A stretch of DNA of 64,000 bases from Adiantum capillus-veneris (taxonomy: Eukaryota > Streptophyta > Polypodiopsida > Polypodiales > Pteridaceae), in contig CM043942.1 of NCBI GenBank assembly GCA_014529385.2, positions 56,107,340 through 56,171,339 on the forward strand, written 5' to 3'. The position numbers and the translations under genes were made by a program. This document shows, piece after piece, positions 63,340 through 64,000 of this stretch. Within the stretch, counting starts at the first letter, position 1; each line of letters opens with the position of its first letter. The notes below the pieces were generated by a model that saw nothing but the letters and a program-made list of their open reading frames with translations, was not told where the DNA came from and searched no databases.

Positions 63340-64000
63340 TATATACATGTAAGGTGGATGTTAGCAGCAAGCTAACTCAGGCACCATTTTTCAAAGCTCT
63401 CATTGTAAACATTTATTATTTTGATGAATCGGGAATATTGTAACTCCTGCTTTCCAGATAACTTGTAATTGATGAGCCGAGGCTACAAGCTTCCAGATTG
63501 TATCAACCTGCCTTTAGTTAGAGCTCTTAGACTATTAGTTTTGACCATGAAAAACCTTGGCTAACGTATAAAATACAATTTTTGTAAGTTTTATAAAAGG
63601 TTTTTGGATAAGAAATACACAGTGTGAGCTAATGGCGCTCACTACTTGCTTTCTCGTGCTTCCTACTCCCTCCTAGGTTGTCACATTGCAGTCGCGTCTA
63701 TTGCGTTGCAACCGCAGGTAAGAGCTCTACACATTGACGTAAGCATTTCACAGTATTTTTTAGCTTTTGGCATCGCCGACTTGCGGCCTAAATTCATCAT
63801 AAGTAGGAATTTACACTTCTAAATCAAAAACTAAGTATAGGCGGGGTATTGGGGCATCAATGCTAAACATTTAGATGCATTCTGGCTCGAAAACAACTAG
63901 GTCAAAAACTCACTACTGCTAATAATCTCTTTTTTTGCACTATACCTAAAGTGAGGTTTTGTGACCATAAGCATGTGTGCTTAGGTTTGATAAACATGTC
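63340..64000. other. No gene recognised
   Basis: AT-rich sequence with short frames only. Confidence 0.4.

Overview
The window is nuclear DNA of a land plant. It contains a PLS-class PPR gene with a DYW deaminase domain, canonical GT-AG splice sites, plant-type CACTA, hAT, LINE and Ty3/gypsy elements, and many long (GA)n tracts. The PPR style (repeated MYGKCG and HGHGKEA-like blocks) and the abundance of GA microsatellites suggest a fern or another seed-free vascular plant; this is inference, not proof. Transposable elements, many nested, make up most of the window. No tRNA, rRNA or organellar gene was recognised.

Layout. 1-4.1 kb: little coding signal, plus a 36-nt-arm hairpin at 3.64-3.76 kb. 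4.13-6.79 kb (+): a PPR-DYW gene, complete except for one in-frame TAA and loss of the last residues. 7.6-8.3 kb: a KH-domain fragment next to an antisense PPR fragment. 8.66-9.60 kb (-): two spliced exons of an unrecognised gene. 9.8-12.2 kb (-): a 5'-truncated LINE. 12.9-13.5 kb: copy A of a dispersed repeat with a PPR relic and a GA tract. 13.6-15.35 kb: a CTAG-rich motif array and possible minus-strand exons. 15.43-20.05 kb: CACTA element 1, carrying a tnp2 relic and a captured HMA-domain fragment, cut at its 3' end by a 200-N gap. 20.28-20.41 and 20.8-22.3 kb (-): a partial ORF and an unrecognised gene with a transit-peptide-like start.

23.76-37.35 kb looks like one hAT-family element. 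Inverted arrays of a GTGTAG..CTCAC motif lie at both ends. Inside are a plus-strand ORF of unknown function and a converging minus-strand BED/DUF659/dimerisation-domain transposase with three in-frame stops. A 7.7-kb non-autonomous LTR retrotransposon (2.6-kb LTRs, gag and an acidic second ORF, no pol) has inserted into it. 37.59-44.67 kb is CACTA element 2 on the minus strand (tnp2 relic, long tandem repeats, a nested candidate solo LTR); copy B of the PPR-bearing repeat abuts it.

45.4-54.2 kb is decayed sequence: an Asp/Arg/His-rich repeat relic, a 217-bp GA tract, a probable minus-strand gypsy relic bounded by 118-bp repeats, and transposase-like fragments. 54.23-62.94 kb holds a full-length Ty3/gypsy element (1.14-kb LTRs) with gag, protease, RT, a degenerate RNase H, a second RNase H and integrase. 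It is disabled by stops, two or three frameshifts and loss of one RT catalytic Asp. A GTACCAA minisatellite follows.

The only likely host genes are the PPR gene and three unrecognised minus-strand gene models. I see no operon-like or pathway relation among them.
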